Made by a program: the position numbers and the translations under genes. A DNA stretch of 5,771 nt, from NCBI GenBank assembly GCA_018678395.1, contig JAHHMJ010000351.1:1-5771 (forward strand). Direction: 5' to 3'. Origin of the DNA: Gemmatimonadota bacterium (lineage in GTDB: Bacteria > Gemmatimonadota > Gemmatimonadetes > Longimicrobiales > Gaopeijiaceae). Below, one piece after another: positions 4,807-5,771 of the stretch (its first letter is position 1; each line of letters opens with the position of its first letter). The notes beneath the pieces are model-generated. The model was not told the origin of the DNA, did not search any database, and saw only the letters and a program-made list of their open reading frames with translations.

Positions 4807-5771
4807 ATGAGAATCGATCGGGGTACGATGTGGACCTCGGGGCTCCTGGCTGGGGCGATGTTGGTCGCCTCCGCACAGATCGCGGCCGCCCAGTCCACCA
4901 AGATGCCCAGCACGCTGCGCTACGGGTCGGGATATCTCGACGTGCCGAGCGCGAGCGTTCTACCGCACCTGGCGATCCAGGGCACCTACTCGGGCTTCTG
5001 GTCGTCGCTGGAGAGTCGCCCGATCGTCGGGCAGTCCGGATTGATCGTGGGCACCGATACCGAGGGGCTCGACAAGTTCCACGGCAACGCCTCGGTGGCC
5101 CTCGGGCTCTTCGACCGTGTGGAGGTCGGTGCATCGTTGCATTCGTTCAACGACGCGGCCGAAGGCGGGAATCTCTTCGGCGCCTTCGGTCAGATCGCTC
5201 TGCTTCGTCCCGAAGCTCAGGGCCTCGGTTTGGCCGTGGGTGCGCGGTACGCCAGCGCACCGGACTTCGACGACAGTGTCGACTACCAGCCGAACCGTCT
5301 CGGCTTCCCCGACCGTCGCGTTCGATCCGAGTATCCGCAGCCCGGTGGCGGCACGGTCGAGATCGACAACCAGCTCTCGCTGTACGCGGTCTCGTCGGTC
5401 TTCCTGCGCGGCTTCGAGAGCGAGTGGTTCCCGGCCCACGACTGGACGCTGTCCCTCGGTTGGGGGAACGGTCAGTTCAACGAGGGTGAGGATTTCGACT
5501 GGTACCGGTTTGCGGACTCCGAGGGCGTCTTCGCCGCGGCCGTCATGCACACCTCGCTGGGTGAGAACACGCTTCTCAACCTCATGGGTGAGTACAACGG
5601 CTTCGACGTGAACCTCGGGGCACAGCTCGACCTCGGCGGTTTCCGCATCGGCGCGCACTACCTCGGCGCCAACTACCTCGAGGATCTGAGCATCTATCGC
5701 TCGGCGAAGTTCGGCGTGCTCGGCTCGGTCGCTCTCTGCCCGCAGGACGGGTTCCTCTGCAAGCCCTCGCT
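4807..5771 (+). CDS. Predicted outer-membrane beta-barrel protein, possibly YjbH-like (3' truncated by window)
   Basis: The frame stays open from ATG 4807 to the window end (321 codons, no stop), so the C terminus is missing. Residues 1-28 form a signal peptide: Arg2 and Arg5, a hydrophobic core SGLLAGAMLVASA, and cleavage probably after Ala28 (IAAA-Q). The mature N terminus reads LRYGSGYLDVPSASVLPH (37-54), resembling the 'G-x-G-hydrophobic-x-x-x-P-[ST]-A' opening of YjbH-type and related outer-membrane proteins; this likeness is from memory and tentative. The rest shows beta-barrel character: short alternating strands such as LGLAVGARYAS, TLSLGWGNGQF and FRIGAHYLGANYL, rich in Gly and aromatics and separated by acidic turns. 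Near the cut are Cys311 and Cys318 (LCPQDGFLC), which could form a periplasmic disulfide or begin another domain. The gene has its own Shine-Dalgarno and candidate promoter after a 111-bp gap, so it is probably a separate unit from the ccm operon. Outer-membrane location is likely; function is unknown. Confidence 0.85.
   Translation, partial: MRIDRGTMWTSGLLAGAMLVASAQIAAAQSTKMPSTLRYGSGYLDVPSASVLPHLAIQGTYSGFWSSLESRPIVGQSGLIVGTDTEGLDKFHGNASVALGLFDRVEVGASLHSFNDAAEGGNLFGAFGQIALLRPEAQGLGLAVGARYASAPDFDDSVDYQPNRLGFPDRRVRSEYPQPGGGTVEIDNQLSLYAVSSVFLRGFESEWFPAHDWTLSLGWGNGQFNEGEDFDWYRFADSEGVFAAAVMHTSLGENTLLNLMGEYNGFDVNLGAQLDLGGFRIGAHYLGANYLEDLSIYRSAKFGVLGSVALCPQDGFLCKPS

Noticed and set aside
1..5771. 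Search for tRNA, rRNA, CRISPR arrays, insertion sequences and attachment sites
   Set aside because: No repeat-spacer pattern, tRNA-like fold, transposase or terminal inverted repeats were seen; the window is almost fully occupied by the described genes.

Overview
The window is GC-rich throughout, with genes packed on the + strand, and holds most of a System I (Ccm) cytochrome c maturation cluster. It is followed by a low-specificity threonine aldolase gene and then the 5' part of an outer-membrane beta-barrel gene. System I plus a secreted beta-barrel protein means a diderm (Gram-negative) bacterium. The gene order (ccmF, a small CcmI-like zinc-ribbon gene, ccmA, ccmB, ccmC, a CcmD-like gene), the GTG starts and the overall protein character suggest a non-proteobacterial lineage such as Gemmatimonadota or a relative. 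That placement is inference; no rRNA or marker gene is present.

Layout. Positions 2-844 encode the C-terminal ~40% of CcmF, the haem-ligation/lyase subunit; the gene is cut by the window start. Positions 846-1277 encode a membrane-anchored CcmI-like protein ending in a four-cysteine zinc ribbon. Positions 1274-2014 (ccmA) and 2011-2691 (ccmB) encode the ATPase and permease subunits of the CcmABCD transporter, 2703-3407 (ccmC) the haem-handling WWD protein, and 3404-3634 a CcmD-like small membrane protein. Positions 3640-4695 encode threonine aldolase (ltaE). Junctions are either 4-bp overlaps (GTGA at 1274 and 2011, ATGA at 3404) or gaps of 1-11 nt, so ccmF through ltaE look like one translationally coupled operon. 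The operon's promoter, and ccmE, ccmG and ccmH, must lie outside the window if present.

The first real intergenic space is 4696-4806. It contains a near-consensus sigma-54-type -24/-12 element (4700-4715) and a clear ribosome binding site before a secreted beta-barrel protein (4807 to the window end, truncated). The last ~140 bp of ltaE carry unusual AT-rich codons and a palindrome, which could be regulatory DNA for that promoter.

How the genes work together: CcmA and CcmB with CcmC and CcmD move or load haem onto the periplasmic chaperone CcmE (not seen). CcmF, helped by CcmH/CcmI-type proteins, then attaches the haem to the CXXCH motif of apocytochromes. Threonine aldolase makes glycine and acetaldehyde, with no established link to this pathway. 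The beta-barrel gene appears to be a separate transcription unit. I found no wholly new system. The most notable points are the zinc-ribbon CcmI-like protein, the sigma-54-like promoter, and ltaE inside the ccm operon.
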